This document shows positions 63,400 to 64,000 of a DNA stretch of 64,000 nucleotides, one piece after another. Origin of the DNA: Sphingobacteriales bacterium (lineage in GTDB: Bacteria > Bacteroidota > Bacteroidia > Chitinophagales > Chitinophagaceae); NCBI GenBank assembly GCA_026391525.1, contig JAPLEF010000174.1, forward strand, positions 1 to 64,000, read 5' to 3'. The position numbers and the translations under genes are program-made. The notes beneath the pieces were generated by a model. The model worked only from the letters and a program-made list of their open reading frames with translations. It did no database searches and was not told where the DNA came from. Position 1 is the first letter of the stretch; each line of letters starts with the position of its first letter.

Positions 63400-64000
63400 T
63401 CAAAGCCCTAATTTCTCAACTGCCAGCTGTGCTGCTACCTGAGAGGCATCTTTCTTATTATAACCTTTGGCTTGAGCAATCACTTCGCCATCCACCATTG
63501 CTGCAATCGTGAAAAGCCTTCGTCCGTTTTCTACTTTTTCATCCATCGTATCAAATGCCAGTAATTTGCCATTCTTATTGGCCCATCCGTACAGTTTGTT
63601 TTTGATATTGATTTCAATGCCTTCCAGATCGTCGGTAAAGAGGTGTGGAAAGATGATGTGCTTTTCCACCCATTGCTGTGTTTTCTTGTAGCCTTTATCA
63701 AGATATACCGCACCGATCAGTGCTTCTAAAGTGTTTCCGAATATCTGGGAAATTTTTAGGGCATTGTCGAACTTATTATAAAAAGTGATTTTCTTCAATC
63801 CCATCTTAAGGGCGATTTCATTGAGCTTCTGGCGGTTGACCATCTTACTCCTCATTTCGGTAAGAAACCCTTCTCCTTTGTAAGGATACTTCCTGAACAG
63901 ATAATGGGCAATGATTGAACTGAGTACAGCATCTCCTAAAAACTCAAGCCTTTCATTATTCTCATCTGCCCCTTCCCGAACAGAACGGTGGCTGAGTGCA
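63400..64000 (-). CDS. rnc: Ribonuclease III, 5' end beyond the window
   Basis: The visible 199 residues contain the RNase III signature NERLEFLGDAVL near the window edge, the second acidic catalytic region TLEALIGAVYLDKGY, and a C-terminal dsRNA-binding domain ending KKDASQVAAQLAVEKLGL. The reading frame stays open to position 64000, so the N-terminal 40 or so residues lie outside. RNase III cuts double-stranded RNA in rRNA processing and mRNA decay. No internal defect is seen. Confidence 0.93.
   Translation of the reverse strand, partial: ALSHRSVREGADENNERLEFLGDAVLSSIIAHYLFRKYPYKGEGFLTEMRSKMVNRQKLNEIALKMGLKKITFYNKFDNALKISQIFGNTLEALIGAVYLDKGYKKTQQWVEKHIIFPHLFTDDLEGIEINIKNKLYGWANKNGKLLAFDTMDEKVENGRRLFTIAAMVDGEVIAQAKGYNKKDASQVAAQLAVEKLGL

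Overview
The window is a chromosomal segment of a Bacteroidota bacterium, most likely of the Chitinophagaceae/Sphingobacteriia side. Evidence: fused MurF-alanine racemase, gliding/type IX secretion genes (gldF, gldG, gldB, gldKLMN), DUF4271, DUF4783, the class-specific TAnnTTTG promoter box, almost no Shine-Dalgarno sites, and many SPII lipoproteins with short lipoboxes. No tRNA, rRNA, CRISPR array or IS transposase was seen. The only mobile element is the 5' end of a group II intron running off the left edge.

Layout. 1-1128 (-): intron fragment, terminator and an unknown lipoprotein. 1282-10459 (+): gltX, a B12-binding mutase subunit, enoyl-CoA hydratase, fumC and two tandem arylsulfatases, the first a lipoprotein and the second a soluble periplasmic enzyme. 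10751-18965 (-): gldF-gldG-terC-murF/alr-lspA and a repeat-containing lipoprotein. 19330-21924 (+): DUF4838 glycosidase-like protein. 22007-24066 (-): iscS-iscU-iscA. 24203-26086: methylmalonyl-CoA epimerase, 1-Cys peroxiredoxin, metallo-beta-lactamase-fold hydrolase. 26158-32007: TolB-like propeller/barrel protein, class III aminotransferase, gamma carbonic anhydrase, two small proteins. 32013-38637 (-): rsgA, a short Bat operon (MoxR, DUF58, membrane protein, BatA) and nadE. 38708-44915: gldB, desaturase, apaG, SUI1 factor, nadC, DUF4783, gpmI. 44925-48366 (+): haem-binding protein, ECF sigma factor, a candidate dual-membrane-spanning anti-sigma factor, lipoprotein. 48368-50176 (+): uvrC. 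50345-55169 (-): gldKLMN. 55300-60978 (-): DUF255 protein, hemD, DUF4271, Omp85-like barrel protein. 60999-64000: hemW (TTG start), a 40-residue membrane ORF, gpsA and 5'-truncated rnc.

How it fits together. gldKLMN encodes the core of the type IX secretion machine and gliding motor; gldFG and gldB are accessory gliding genes; lspA processes the many lipoproteins. The iscSU-iscA operon, hemD and hemW serve Fe-S and haem metabolism. nadC and nadE make NAD. The most interesting unit is the ECF sigma factor (45532) followed by a 507-residue protein with a short cytoplasmic head, one inner-membrane helix, a long low-complexity linker and a C-terminal beta-barrel-like domain. That is the layout of the dual-membrane-spanning anti-sigma factors reported in Bacteroides thetaiotaomicron.
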